Origin: Chryseobacterium sp. CH21 | Lineage (GTDB): Bacteria > Bacteroidota > Bacteroidia > Flavobacteriales > Weeksellaceae | Length of the DNA stretch: 64,000 bases | Direction of reading: 5' to 3' | Assembly: GCF_004119445.1 (NCBI RefSeq) | Contig: NZ_QICI01000072.1 | Location: 33,071 to 97,070 of the forward strand | Shown here: positions 37,461-46,215 of the stretch, piece after piece | Layout: the number at the start of each line of letters is the position of its first letter | How positions within the stretch are numbered: position 1 is the stretch's first letter | The notes under the pieces: model-generated | What the model was told of the DNA's origin: nothing | The model's database searches: none | Seen by the model: the letters and a program-made list of their open reading frames with translations, nothing else | Position numbers and translations under genes: made by a program

Positions 37461-37540
37461 GTCATTCTGAACGAAATGAAATGTAGTGAAGAATCTAGTT
37501 GTTTTGAAAATCAATAAGATTCTTCCTTCGTCAGAATGAC
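37461..37540 (-). repeat. R3 repeat, copy 2 (inverted)
   Basis: The right arm (37517-37540) is the exact reverse complement of the left arm of copy 1 (24 of 24). The left arm (37461-37496) matches the reverse complement of the right arm of copy 1 at 34 of 36. The two copies thus lie in opposite orientation on both sides of the 31.3-37.3 kb operon. Confidence 0.88.
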
Positions 37541-37636
37541 ACTTTTGAAACAGCCCCGATGTAATGCATCCAATTGAAGATTTTAAAACTTTTTGAGTGA
37601 ACTTTTTAATTATCAATTAATTAACTTTCAGTTTAC

Positions 37637-37699
37637 AAAAGTTTACAAATAGTAAACTAATTTTATATTAATTAAAAATAAATTACTATTTGTAAACTT
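37637..37699. promoter_or_regulatory. Perfect 17-bp inverted repeat upstream of the phosphatase gene
   Basis: AAGTTTACAAATAGTAA (37639-37655) and TTACTATTTGTAAACTT (37683-37699) are exact reverse complements with 27 bp between them. The left arm includes the word shared with 31030-31044. The right arm ends 26 bp before the start codon. It could be an operator or a hairpin in the leader. Confidence 0.6.
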
Positions 37700-37725
37700 A
37701 TTACTTTCAAAAACTCTTTTTCCCT

Positions 37726-39578
37726 ATGAAAACAAAACTATTCTCAATGGCTGTTATCATGAGCTGTTTCTTTGGAGCTCAGACTAAAAAAGTTCTTTTT
37801 ATCGGTATCGACGGATGTCGTGCAGATGTCATGATGTCTACCTCTACTCCTAACATCCAAAACCTCATCAGTCAGTCAATTTACTCTATTGACGGACTTT
37901 GCGCTGCCACTACCTGGAGCGGAAACGGATGGAGCACCATGCTTACAGGTGTATGGCATACCAAGCACAATGTTCAGGACAATAATTTTACCAGTCCGAA
38001 CTATGTCAATTACCCTGACTTTTTAACAAGAGCGGAGACTTATAATCCTAATTTGAGAACCATTTCTCTGGCTCACTGGTCACCCATTAATGACAAGATT
38101 ATAAATACAGCAGATGTAAAAAGTAATCTGGCAACGGATCTTGCAGTGAAAAATGCAGCTGTAAATGCTTTGCAGAGTGACAATCCTGATATTCTTTTTG
38201 TAGACTTTGATGATGTAGACCATGCAGGACATTCTTATGGCTTTGCTTCAACGGTTCCTCAGTATGTTTCTTCTATTCAGACTACGGATTCTTATATTGG
38301 AGAAATTGTAACAGCCATGAAAAACAGGCCTTCTTATAACAACGAAGACTGGCTGGTAGTTCTGACAACAGATCACGGAGCTATTGAAAGTTCTCATGGA
38401 GGCGGAAATCTTACGGAGAGAAATATTTTCACGGTCTATTCTAACCCCGGATTTACTCCACAACAAATCAGCAAAACCGTTCTGGAATCCAATAAAACAT
38501 TTAATCAATTGAATTTTCCGGCTGGAACTTATGCAAAGCCGGCAAACCAGACTCCTTTTAATTTTGGAGCCAATCAGGATTTTACGATTGAATTTTGGGT
38601 AAAACCTAATGCGTCCTATTCCAGTGATCCGGTGATGATCAGTAATAAAAACTGGGCTAACGGAAAAAATAAAGGTTTTGTTTTCTCAGGATATTCCGGC
38701 CAGACTTTTAAAATGAATATTGGCGATGGAACGAACAGAATTGACCTTGTTGGCGGAAAAGTGGAAACCAATAAGTGGAAACATATTGCTGCCAGCTTTG
38801 ACAGAGACGGCCTTGTAACGCTATACGAAGATGGTGTTCCGGTAACTTTTGCAAAATGAATACCATCGGAAATATTGATTCCGGCCTTCCTTTGACCTTA
38901 AATCAGGATGGAACGAATGCATATGGAATCAATCTGGCTGCTTCTTATAAAGATGTGAGAATCTGGAAGTCTGCTCTTCCAAATGATGTGATCGTGAATT
39001 GGGCGAACCAAGATATTACACCTTCCCACCCTTATTATTCTCAACTGGTTGCTAATTGGAGATGCAATGGAACTTCTGGAAATACGTTGACTGATTCCAG
39101 TCCGAACACCAATAACATGATGATAACAGGTTCTCCGACTTATAATGCTGGTACAGTGAACAACTTTAAAGTGTATGACTATACTTCAACAACGAGAGAA
39201 ACAGACCACTTCCCTACCGTATTGAACTGGCTTTGTATTCCGGTAGAATCTTCATGGGGAATTGATGGGGTCAACAGAATTCCGGAATGTTCAAAAGGAG
39301 TATTAGGCGCAAAAGAAACGAAAGTAGTTGCTGATGATTTTAAAATCTATCCCAACCCTGTTTCAACCTTCATTGGAATTCAGTACAAGTCTGAGGATAA
39401 GGAAATTAAAGCAGAAATCATTGATGGTAAAGGCGCTCTTGTTTCAACATCAAATTTGAAGTCTTCAAGAGGTTTTTATGATGAAAAAATCAATATTGGA
39501 AGCCTTCCGGCAGGAGTATATTTCATTAAAATCAAGGGAAGTAAAAATTCACAGACCAAGACTTTTATCAAAAAATAA
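37726..39578 (+). CDS. Secreted alkaline-phosphatase-superfamily protein with LamG domain and T9SS tail (apparent frameshift)
   Basis: A signal peptide (residues 1-19) precedes a phosphodiesterase/phosphatase-type domain. The metal ligand region is FIGIDGCRADVM, the nucleophile region AATTWSGNGWSTMLTG, with FVDFDDVDHAGHSYGF and LTTDHGAIESSHGG as further metal-site motifs. From about 255 there is a LamG/concanavalin-like domain, and the end (KIYPNPVSTFIGIQ to the C-terminus) is a type IX secretion sorting domain. The raw frame breaks at 38859. One extra A in 38853-38856 joins the parts into 617 residues. It is placed after the phosphonate-like operon and could release phosphate- or phosphonate-containing headgroups outside the cell (inference). 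Confidence 0.9.
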
Positions 39579-39605
39579 AACAGTAAAGCAATTAGATTTA
39601 ATTTT

Positions 39606-39651
39606 AATATTAGAACAAGGATATTTCCATCCGAGTTCTAATATTTTTTTT
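39606..39651 (+). terminator. Terminator after the phosphatase gene
   Basis: AATATTAGAAC and GTTCTAATATT form a perfect 11-bp stem and are followed by a T run. Confidence 0.85.
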
Positions 39652-39653
39652 GT

Positions 39654-40142
39654 TTATTTATTGAAAATCAACTCCATCCGAACATCAGCACGGTCATACT
39701 CAGCCTTTCCGATAGGTGTATGGATAAAGCCCAGCTTTTCATAAAGTTTAATGGCCGGAACCAAAATAGAATTGGTCACTAAAAAGACTTTTTCTGCATG
39801 TAATTCTTTCGCTTTTTCTACTAAAGCATTTCCCAACAGATAGCCCAGTTTTTTCCCTTGCGCTTTAGGACTTACCGCCATTTTTGACAGCTCAAAAGTA
39901 AGGGGATTATCCTCCGTTTTTACTAATGCGCAGGTTCCTGCGACCTCTCCATCCAATAAAGCAAAGGCAATGTGCCCCTCTTTATGTAAAATTTCCTCTT
40001 CCGGATGGTCCAGCAGCTTATAATCTCCTGCTTCCATCACAAAAAATGTTTTGATCCATTCTTCATTCAAAGCCTTGAAAGCTTCTTTATACTGTGGTTC
40101 GTATACTACAATTTTTACTTCATTCTTATTGTCATTCATCAC
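39654..40142 (-). CDS. GNAT family N-acetyltransferase
   Basis: A 162-residue acetyl-CoA-dependent acyltransferase. The GNAT core is visible: HIAFALLDGEVAGTCALV (strands 3-4), FELSKMAVSPKAQGKKLGYLLGNALV (motif A, with the QGKKLG pyrophosphate loop) and VTNSILVPAIKLYEKLGFIHTP (motif B). The substrate is unknown. It lies 11 bp downstream of the MocR-type regulator on the same strand, so it is probably cotranscribed with it. Confidence 0.93.
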   Translation of the reverse strand: MMNDNKNEVKIVVYEPQYKEAFKALNEEWIKTFFVMEAGDYKLLDHPEEEILHKEGHIAFALLDGEVAGTCALVKTEDNPLTFELSKMAVSPKAQGKKLGYLLGNALVEKAKELHAEKVFLVTNSILVPAIKLYEKLGFIHTPIGKAEYDRADVRMELIFNK

Positions 40143-40153
40143 TATAAGGTTTA

Positions 40154-41569
40154 TTAAATTCTGTTTTTTATCATTTTTCCCAACTTTTCCAGATCACTTT
40201 CCACTCTGTCTGTCCATTCTAATGCATAATTCAGACGCATACAGTTCTGATACTGATTGTATTGTGAAAACATCCTTCCGGGCGCAAAGTTTACTTTCTG
40301 GCTTACAGCCAAATCATAAAGATCTTCTGTACAGATTCTCTTATCCAATTCCAGCCAGAGCATAAAACCGCCCTTCGGTTCTGAAATCTTTGTATTATCT
40401 GGAAAATATTCAATCACCGACTTCTGAATCTGAAGGTAGTTGGCGTACAACTTTTTCCTGAACATTCTCAAATGATGATCATAACGGCCATGGGCAAGGA
40501 AATCTGCAATCACATCTGAAAATAAAGAAGGCCCACTCACCGTCTGAACCAATTTCTGACGGATAATTTTTTCTTTAAACTTTCCCGGAGCTACCCATCC
40601 TACTCTAAAACCTGGAGCCAATGTCTTGGAAACAGAGCCTACCCACATCACAATTCCTGCTTCATCATAAAACTTACAGGGTTTCGGTCTTCCTGCGCCA
40701 AAATAGATATTTCCATAAACATCATCTTCCACCAAAGGAACATTGTGCTCGGTAAGCATTTTAACCAGCTCTTTTTTATTCTCATCAGGCATTTGAAACC
40801 CTAATGGATTATTATAATTTACCACAAAACAACATGCGGATAGCTTCGGAAGTACTTTCTTTAAAGCATCCAGATCCACTCCCGTAAGGGGATGGGTAGG
40901 AATTTCTACCGCCTTCAGTCCCAGCAACTGAATCGCCTGAAGAATTCCGAAATACACAGGGCTTTCCACCGCCACCGAATCTCCTGGTTGCGTCACGGCC
41001 ATTAAGCAATTATAAACAGCATTCATCGCTCCGGAAGTAATAACAAGATCATCTTCTGTTATTTTTCCTTCCATAACCATCGACCATTTGGCGATTTCCC
41101 GGCGTAATACTTCACTTCCCTGTACGGGTTCATAATTGGTTCCGCTATCACTCTTCCTTTTCATTACATCAATCATAGACTTCTTCATCTTGGCTACCGG
41201 AAGAAGGCTTTTCCCTGGAATTCCCAATCCAAACTGCGTAATATCTGTTCCACTAATTACTCCAAATACTTTATCAATAAGGTCTTGTGGTGTATTCTTT
41301 TTTTCTGAAACCTTCATCTGAGCTACGGATGGCAACGCCAGTTTTCTCTGAGAGGTCTGGCTTACATAATATCCATGTTTAGGGCGTGATTCTACCAGAG
41401 AACGGCTTTCCAGTTCCATATAAGCCTGCTTTATGGTATTTAGACTCACATTATATAATTTCTGAGCACTTCTCAGTGAAGGCAGTCTGTCTCCAAACTG
41501 CAGGGTTTCACTTTTAATCTGTTCTGTGACAGAATTGGCTATTTTAAGGTACAGAACATCTTTAGACAT
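40154..41569 (-). CDS. MocR-type GntR regulator with aminotransferase domain
   Basis: A 471-residue fusion. A GntR winged-helix domain at about 5-72 (GDRLPSLRSAQKLYNVSLNT) is joined to a class I aminotransferase fold with NYNNPLGFQMP, VEDDVYGNIYF and the PLP lysine region MWVGSVSKTLAPGFRVGW. Proteins of this design (PdxR, GabR) use PLP or a PLP-amino acid adduct as effector. The GNAT gene downstream is a likely target. It could be a self-regulated pair; no operator was identified. Confidence 0.93.
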   Translation of the reverse strand: MSKDVLYLKIANSVTEQIKSETLQFGDRLPSLRSAQKLYNVSLNTIKQAYMELESRSLVESRPKHGYYVSQTSQRKLALPSVAQMKVSEKKNTPQDLIDKVFGVISGTDITQFGLGIPGKSLLPVAKMKKSMIDVMKRKSDSGTNYEPVQGSEVLRREIAKWSMVMEGKITEDDLVITSGAMNAVYNCLMAVTQPGDSVAVESPVYFGILQAIQLLGLKAVEIPTHPLTGVDLDALKKVLPKLSACCFVVNYNNPLGFQMPDENKKELVKMLTEHNVPLVEDDVYGNIYFGAGRPKPCKFYDEAGIVMWVGSVSKTLAPGFRVGWVAPGKFKEKIIRQKLVQTVSGPSLFSDVIADFLAHGRYDHHLRMFRKKLYANYLQIQKSVIEYFPDNTKISEPKGGFMLWLELDKRICTEDLYDLAVSQKVNFAPGRMFSQYNQYQNCMRLNYALEWTDRVESDLEKLGKMIKNRI

Positions 41570-41607
41570 AGTATGGTTTTAAGTAAATGTACAATTTTAT
41601 CCTGTCT

Positions 41608-41976
41608 TTACTCAGGATTCAGCCAGCTGATCATACTGCTGATACTGCTTTTTAATTGTTCCGGATCCTTGAAATTGGGTGTATTATTACTTTTAAAATA
41701 TCTTTCAGCACCGGAAAAGAAGTTTCTCTTTTCGGATTCAGCCATTTTGTTTTTATCATAGATTTTAAAAGAGATTTCATCTTTTTCATTAATGATAAGG
41801 CTGGCAAAAGCAAAAGTTTCCCTTCCATTTTTAGCCAAAAGAAAAGGAAGACCGAAGTTTTGATTTGCTTTCCTCAGATTCTGGGTTTCCAGAAAAATAT
41901 TTTTCAGCACCAACATGTCTGAGACATAAGCTTCAGCATATTGAAACTGTTTCTGATGTTGAATGATTGTTTCCAT
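41608..41976 (-). CDS. Conserved-looking hypothetical protein
   Basis: A 122-residue soluble protein with no signal peptide, membrane segment or motif that I recognise. The composition is ordinary for a real gene: mixed alpha/beta (ETFAFASLIINEKDEISFKI) with many Lys and Phe. It has a plausible -7 element (TAATTTTG on the minus strand at 41996-42003) 20 bp before its ATG. It lies back to back with the DUF389 gene. The function is unknown. Confidence 0.65.
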   Translation of the reverse strand: METIIQHQKQFQYAEAYVSDMLVLKNIFLETQNLRKANQNFGLPFLLAKNGRETFAFASLIINEKDEISFKIYDKNKMAESEKRNFFSGAERYFKSNNTPNFKDPEQLKSSISSMISWLNPE

Positions 41977-42162
41977 ATTTTCTTCTTTAGCTAAACAAAA
42001 TTATGGACTATTTAATTTTGGATACAGATACAGAACTATAGAATATTATGGGTACAGATAATACGGTAATTCCATACTGTTTCAATTTTTTTCATTTTTC
42101 CATATATTAAGAATTGGAAAGGTTATTGATAATTCTGTATTTTTATTCCAAATAATAATTCA

Positions 42163-43455
42163 ATGGTGGGAAAATTTTTTAATTTCATTAATTTGCATTT
42201 TGGCGAAGAGGAAAAGCAAAAAGTTCTTGAGAATGTTACGGAAAATATTTCTTTCCGTGGTTCTAATCTCTGGATTCTGGCATGCGCCATTGTTATTGCT
42301 TCTGTAGGACTGAATGTAAATTCTACAGCAGTTATTATTGGAGCCATGCTTATCTCACCTTTAATGGGACCCATTGTGGGAGCGGGATTTGCATTGGGAA
42401 CTTACAATTTTCAGCTTCTTAAAAGATCAATGAAAAACCTTTTAATTGCTACCATAGTCAGTTTATTGGTTTCATTTATCTATTTTTCCCTGAGCCCTTT
42501 TAAAGAAACTCAGTCTGAACTTCTTGCCCGTACTTCTCCCAATATTTATGATGTACTTATCGCTTTTTTTGGCGGCCTTGTAGGGGTTATTGCCATTACA
42601 AGAGTAAAGCAAGGAAATCCTGTTCCTGGGGTAGCTATTGCCACGGCTTTAATGCCTCCTCTCTGTACTGCAGGATATGCTCTTTCTGTGAGCAAATGGA
42701 GTTATTTTATAGGAGCATTTTATCTTTATACGATCAATTGTTTTTTCATCTGTATTGCCACTTTTCTTATTATAAAATACCTTAAGTATGCGCCCATTCA
42801 ACTTGTTGACAAGAAATATGAAAGACAGATAAGATTTGGAATCACAGCATTAATTATTATTATGATTGTGCCCAGTTCATATTTAGCATATAATCTGTTG
42901 AATGAAAAGAAGTTCAGCCAAAACGTGGATAATTTTATCAACACTGAGTTTACTCAAAAGGGATATACGATGATTTATAAGAAGGTTAACTACCATACTT
43001 CACCCAAAAAAATAGAACTCGCCTTTTTGTCCCAAAAATTTAATAAGAACGAGCTTGATTCCATCAATCAAAAGCTTAAGAATCTCGGGATCTCCAATAC
43101 AGAACTTATTATCAAACAAGATGCTACCGATATAAAATCGGAAATACTTAACGAATTGGGGCAACGGAATAGTGTTGTCTCTGAAAAAGATCTTGTCATA
43201 AACAGCCTCAGGCAGCAGCTGGACAGGTATACAGTAAAAGATTCCAGCCTTATCAAGGAAATTAATATTCTTTTTCCGGACTTTCATAATATTTCTATTG
43301 GAAAGGTCACCAACTTTCCCAATACAGATAGCGCAAATGTAAGTACTGTTATTCTATATAAATCTGATAAAGAAGAAAAAGAGCAGAATGAAAAAATGAA
43401 GCAATGGATATCTGAAAAGCTGTCTGACAAAAATGCTAAAGTGATCCGACAATAA
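42163..43455 (+). CDS. DUF389 family membrane protein
   Basis: A 430-residue protein. The first 240 residues hold about six membrane helices with DUF389 signatures: NSTAVIIGAMLISPLMGPIVG, AFFGGLVGVIAITR and VPGVAIATALMPPLCTAGYAL. The remaining 190 residues are a soluble, charged domain with coiled-coil parts (VVSEKDLVINSLRQQLDRYT). DUF389 proteins are found in all domains of life and lack a settled function. The gene is single, with its own terminator at 43462-43495. Confidence 0.92.
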   Translation: MVGKFFNFINLHFGEEEKQKVLENVTENISFRGSNLWILACAIVIASVGLNVNSTAVIIGAMLISPLMGPIVGAGFALGTYNFQLLKRSMKNLLIATIVSLLVSFIYFSLSPFKETQSELLARTSPNIYDVLIAFFGGLVGVIAITRVKQGNPVPGVAIATALMPPLCTAGYALSVSKWSYFIGAFYLYTINCFFICIATFLIIKYLKYAPIQLVDKKYERQIRFGITALIIIMIVPSSYLAYNLLNEKKFSQNVDNFINTEFTQKGYTMIYKKVNYHTSPKKIELAFLSQKFNKNELDSINQKLKNLGISNTELIIKQDATDIKSEILNELGQRNSVVSEKDLVINSLRQQLDRYTVKDSSLIKEINILFPDFHNISIGKVTNFPNTDSANVSTVILYKSDKEEKEQNEKMKQWISEKLSDKNAKVIRQ

Positions 43456-43461
43456 AAAATG

Positions 43462-43495
43462 AAAACGGCATCTGATGAATAGATGCCGTTTTTTA
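43462..43495 (+). terminator. Terminator after the DUF389 gene
   Basis: AAAACGGCATCT and AGATGCCGTTTT form a 12-bp stem around GATGAAT and are followed by T residues. Confidence 0.9.
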
Positions 43496-43707
43496 TATGA
43501 TAAAAATTAAATTTTCTTTTTCAATCATTAAGATTCTCTGAGTCTCATCTTTCAACGTGATGTTAAACTCATAATCTAACAACTATTCTTTGACCGTTCT
43601 GAATATTTGATTTCTCATGATGGCTGGTTGAGTGTTTTATTTTCTCTACATAAATATAAAATCTTCAAAATGCAAATATTATTAGCAGTCATTCATTCCA
43701 GATTCTC

Positions 43708-43715
43708 TATCTTTG
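43708..43715 (+). promoter_or_regulatory. -7 element of the XRE gene
   Basis: TATCTTTG fits TAnnTTTG and lies 18 bp before the ATG at 43734. It overlaps the alternative TTG start at 43713 and so argues against that start. Confidence 0.6.
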
Positions 43716-43733
43716 CAAAAAGAATTAGACAAA

Positions 43734-44360
43734 ATGAGCTTTTTTGGAGCTAATATTAAAAAAATAAGACAAATAAAGGGTTTAAGCCAAAAAGCTTTTG
43801 CTGATTTATTTGATCTAAACAGAGGAGTCATAAGTTCTTATGAAGAAGAACGTGCCGAACCGAAGATTGAAACCTTATTAAAAGTAGCCCATTATTTTAA
43901 CCTTACTCTTGATGAGTTACTGACCGAAACCATTCATATAACCCATCTGGCAAATGTTTCTGACATTAACCAGCTTATGCTTTTTCCAGAGCTGGCTATT
44001 CAAAACAGCAAAGAACCAAAGACAAAAACAGAAGAAAACAACCCAAACGCATTAATATTGCAAAAAATATTAGCATCCGTGGATTTGGTTTATGAATTTA
44101 CTTCTGAAAAACAATTGCTTGCTCAATATAACTACGGAGACATTATATTTTTAAATAAGTCTGATTTAAAAAATGACTCTTTATCCAATCTTTTACTCCA
44201 TAAAGACGGCCATCTTCAATATGCTTCTGAAATTAAAATAAAAAACACAGATCATCAGGAATATTATAAGATTGTAGGCTACGTTTCTACAGCTGATAAA
44301 AATATTTTCACCGATATTTTTAAAAGGCTGGAAAATCTTGAAAATAAAGTCAAGAATTAA
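43734..44360 (+). CDS. XRE-family DNA-binding protein
   Basis: A 208-residue protein with an HTH_3 domain at about residues 4-62 (IRQIKGLSQKAFADLFDLNR, then SYEEERAEPKIETLLKVAHYF). The remaining 145 residues show no catalytic motif; ASVDLVYEFTSEKQLLAQYN and a C-terminal coiled coil (DIFKRLENLENKVKN) suggest a sensing and oligomerising part. A similar arrangement occurs in many flavobacterial one-component regulators. The upstream TTG at 43713 is rejected because it lies inside the -7 element. The target is unknown; it precedes the quorum-like locus but carries no box for it. Confidence 0.85.
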   Translation: MSFFGANIKKIRQIKGLSQKAFADLFDLNRGVISSYEEERAEPKIETLLKVAHYFNLTLDELLTETIHITHLANVSDINQLMLFPELAIQNSKEPKTKTEENNPNALILQKILASVDLVYEFTSEKQLLAQYNYGDIIFLNKSDLKNDSLSNLLLHKDGHLQYASEIKIKNTDHQEYYKIVGYVSTADKNIFTDIFKRLENLENKVKN

Positions 44361-44503
44361 TAGATCAGATAAAAAATGATCTGTAATTGCTTTTACACCT
44401 TATTTTAATCACCATTTAATGAATAATAGAAAATATTATTCTTAAAAAAACCTTTATTTACTCTATGTTTTGCATGCTTTTATTTTGATTTTCAGGATCA
44501 AAA

Positions 44504-44549
44504 CTAAACTATCGTGTAGTCAGAATTACTACACATCCACCTATTTTTG
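44504..44549 (+). promoter_or_regulatory. Box 0 and -7 element of the ThiF-like gene
   Basis: CTAAACTATCGTGTAG at 44504-44519 matches CTACACNNNNGTGTAG with one change. A -7 element TATTTTTG lies at 44542-44549, so 22 bp separate box and -7 element, the same as at two other promoters of this locus. No -33 TTG is present. A further half-site CTACAC is at 44529-44534. The start codon is at 44566. Confidence 0.75.
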
Positions 44550-44565
44550 TATTAAAATAGAAGCA

Positions 44566-45312
44566 ATGGAAACAAAATATTCTCGAAACAGGTTATACGT
44601 ACAGAAAGAAGAGCAACAAGCAATAAAAGATTTTTCTATTTTGCTTGCAGGAAGCGGAATTGGCAGCAATATTGCCGAATGTGCCCTTCGTTTTGGCTTT
44701 GAAAATATTACCATTGTGGATGGTGACACTATTGAACAGTCTAATCTGAATAGACAAAACTATACCCATCAGGATATTTCCTCCTATAAAGCTGAAACCT
44801 TATACCACCGGTTAAAAAGCATTAACCCGGATGCCAATATCCGGTACCGGAGTGAATTTATCACGCCTGATAATGTTCATGAAATAATCGGAGATCATGA
44901 TATTGCGATTAATGCACTGGATTTTTCAAGCAATATTCCCGTTGTTTTTGACAAAATATGCCAGGAAAGAGGAATACATGTGTTGCATCCTTACAATCTT
45001 GGCTGGGGAGGTCTGGTAGCTGTTCTGGAACCTGATGGGCTTCCTTTGGACATCCTTTCTGATGATAATTTTAACGAACTGAAAATGGTAGAGTACATTG
45101 CCGGCTATCTGCGGTTTTGGAGAACTCCCAACGAGTGGCTTGAAAATATTATTGACGACTATAAGAAGGAAAAAGAAAATCTTCCTCCTCCTCAGTTGGC
45201 CATCGCTTCATGGATTGTTGCCGGAATGTGTACTCACGTCATGTTCAAAATAGCCACAGGAAAGCCTTACAAAACTTTTCCTCAGTTCTATATGAATGCT
45301 ATTTCCGAATAG
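44566..45312 (+). CDS. ThiF/E1-like adenylyltransferase family protein
   Basis: A 248-residue E1-like enzyme. The nucleotide-binding motif is GSGIGSN at 29-35, Asp52 and the run EQSNLNRQNY (about 57-66) carry the usual Asp/Asn/Arg ATP contacts, and INALDFSSNIPVVFDKIC matches the next conserved helix. The CxxC zinc knuckles and an obvious catalytic Cys of classical ThiF/MoeB are missing. Such enzymes adenylate the C-terminus of a protein or peptide, or a small acid. The start is the ATG at 44566, because translation from 44470 would begin upstream of the promoter. Box 0 places it under the same control as the LuxI-like gene. The substrate is unknown. Confidence 0.85.
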   Translation: METKYSRNRLYVQKEEQQAIKDFSILLAGSGIGSNIAECALRFGFENITIVDGDTIEQSNLNRQNYTHQDISSYKAETLYHRLKSINPDANIRYRSEFITPDNVHEIIGDHDIAINALDFSSNIPVVFDKICQERGIHVLHPYNLGWGGLVAVLEPDGLPLDILSDDNFNELKMVEYIAGYLRFWRTPNEWLENIIDDYKKEKENLPPPQLAIASWIVAGMCTHVMFKIATGKPYKTFPQFYMNAISE

Positions 45313-45331
45313 CTACTTATGCGCTATGCTC

Positions 45332-46090
45332 TTAGATCAGTTTGTAATTGGTAGCGTAAGATAATGCTTCTGTAATATTACTTACTCCCATTTTATCGAA
45401 AAGTTTTCTTCTGTGAAATTTCACGGTATCTCCTGTTACATAGATCTTATCGGCAATTTCGTTAATGGTAAGTCCCTGGGCATATAACCGCAAAATTTCG
45501 GCTTCTCTTTCCGAGAGCTTTACTTTTTCTTCTTTGATCCATCTGTTATCTTTCAGATCATAATTCCAGATTTCATCTGTTCCCTGCTTTACAATAGAGA
45601 TATTTCCGGAGGCGTGGTTATGGGATAAAGAGACTATACACATAGCTTTCCACATTTTACCTTCTGATGAAAGGAAAAGAGGGGTAAGCTTGTGGTTGAT
45701 AAGGATGGTGTTTTTACTTTCATTCACTAAATGAAAATCGTAGGAAATGGTATATAGTTTTCTTTCATTCACCGGCAGATTTTCATAAAATTCAAACCCT
45801 ACTTCATTGATTTTAAACAATAGATCCAAATCTTCTTTTTTCACGTGCCGGAAATAGAAAGCGTAGCCCATGGTTTCTACTTCTTTAGGAGTATGATCAC
45901 AAAGAAATAATGGGTTATCTGATACATACTCAAAGTTTTGTTTCTGATAGTCGATGACATACAGACTCATGTAAGTGATTCTCGCAAATGCTTTAATGAC
46001 CTCAAGGTAGTCAGAAGTCTGGTTATTCTCTGACTCTGAGATCGCTGCAATGCTGTTTTTATTTGAAAAGAATTTTCCAATCTCTTCCAT
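45332..46090 (-). CDS. PAS-LuxR type transcriptional regulator
   Basis: A 252-residue regulator. An N-terminal PAS-like domain covers about 30-160 (FARITYMSLYVIDYQ, then YTISYDFHLVNE), and a C-terminal GerE/LuxR helix-turn-helix about 187-250 (KLSEREAEILRLYAQGLT, then DTVKFHRRKLFDKMGV). There is no receiver domain and no classical acyl-homoserine-lactone-binding domain. It is divergent from the LuxI-like gene with two perfect 16-bp palindromes in the 125-bp gap. The LuxR-type HTH and the position make it the prime candidate for binding the CTACACNNNNGTGTAG boxes. The ligand, if any, would bind the PAS domain (inference). Confidence 0.88.
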   Translation of the reverse strand: MEEIGKFFSNKNSIAAISESENNQTSDYLEVIKAFARITYMSLYVIDYQKQNFEYVSDNPLFLCDHTPKEVETMGYAFYFRHVKKEDLDLLFKINEVGFEFYENLPVNERKLYTISYDFHLVNESKNTILINHKLTPLFLSSEGKMWKAMCIVSLSHNHASGNISIVKQGTDEIWNYDLKDNRWIKEEKVKLSEREAEILRLYAQGLTINEIADKIYVTGDTVKFHRRKLFDKMGVSNITEALSYATNYKLI

Positions 46091-46122
46091 AGTTCAGTTT
46101 TTAAGGTACAGTTTTTAGGTTA

Positions 46123-46138
46123 CTACACTTTAGTGTAG
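46123..46138. promoter_or_regulatory. Box 1, perfect palindrome in the luxR-luxI-like gap
   Basis: CTACACTTTAGTGTAG. It is centred 40 bp upstream of the regulator start codon on the minus strand. No matching -7 element lies at the usual distance on that strand, so it may act in autoregulation or as a second site for the divergent gene. Confidence 0.85.
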
Positions 46139-46150
46139 ACTTTAAGGAAT

Positions 46151-46196
46151 CTACACTAAAGTGTAGCATATCCCACTATTCAGTGTAATAATTTTA
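46151..46196 (+). promoter_or_regulatory. Box 2 and -7 element of the LuxI-like gene
   Basis: CTACACTAAAGTGTAG at 46151-46166 is a perfect palindrome. TAATTTTA at 46189-46196 is a -7 element with one change, 22 bp further on. The start codon is at 46216. The box would be centred near -42, as lux boxes are. Confidence 0.82.
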
Positions 46197-46215
46197 CCAT
46201 AAAGATAAAAAAAAT

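Larger units (their letters stand above)
37312..37725. other. Intergenic region upstream of the secreted phosphatase
   Basis: This 414-bp gap contains repeat R3 copy 2 (37461-37540) and a perfect 17-bp inverted repeat (37639-37655 with 37683-37699) just before the phosphatase gene. The rest is AT-rich with no gene. Confidence 0.7.

Noticed and set aside
43713..43733. TTG start for the XRE protein
   Set aside because: The codon lies within the -7 promoter element, so it would not be transcribed.
44470..44565. Longer N-terminus of the ThiF-like protein
   Set aside because: It includes box 0 and the -7 element, and the extra residues are unlike the family.
46172..46188. A third box between luxR and luxI-like genes
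   Set aside because: Only one half-site (GTGTAA) is close to the pattern; the other half does not match.
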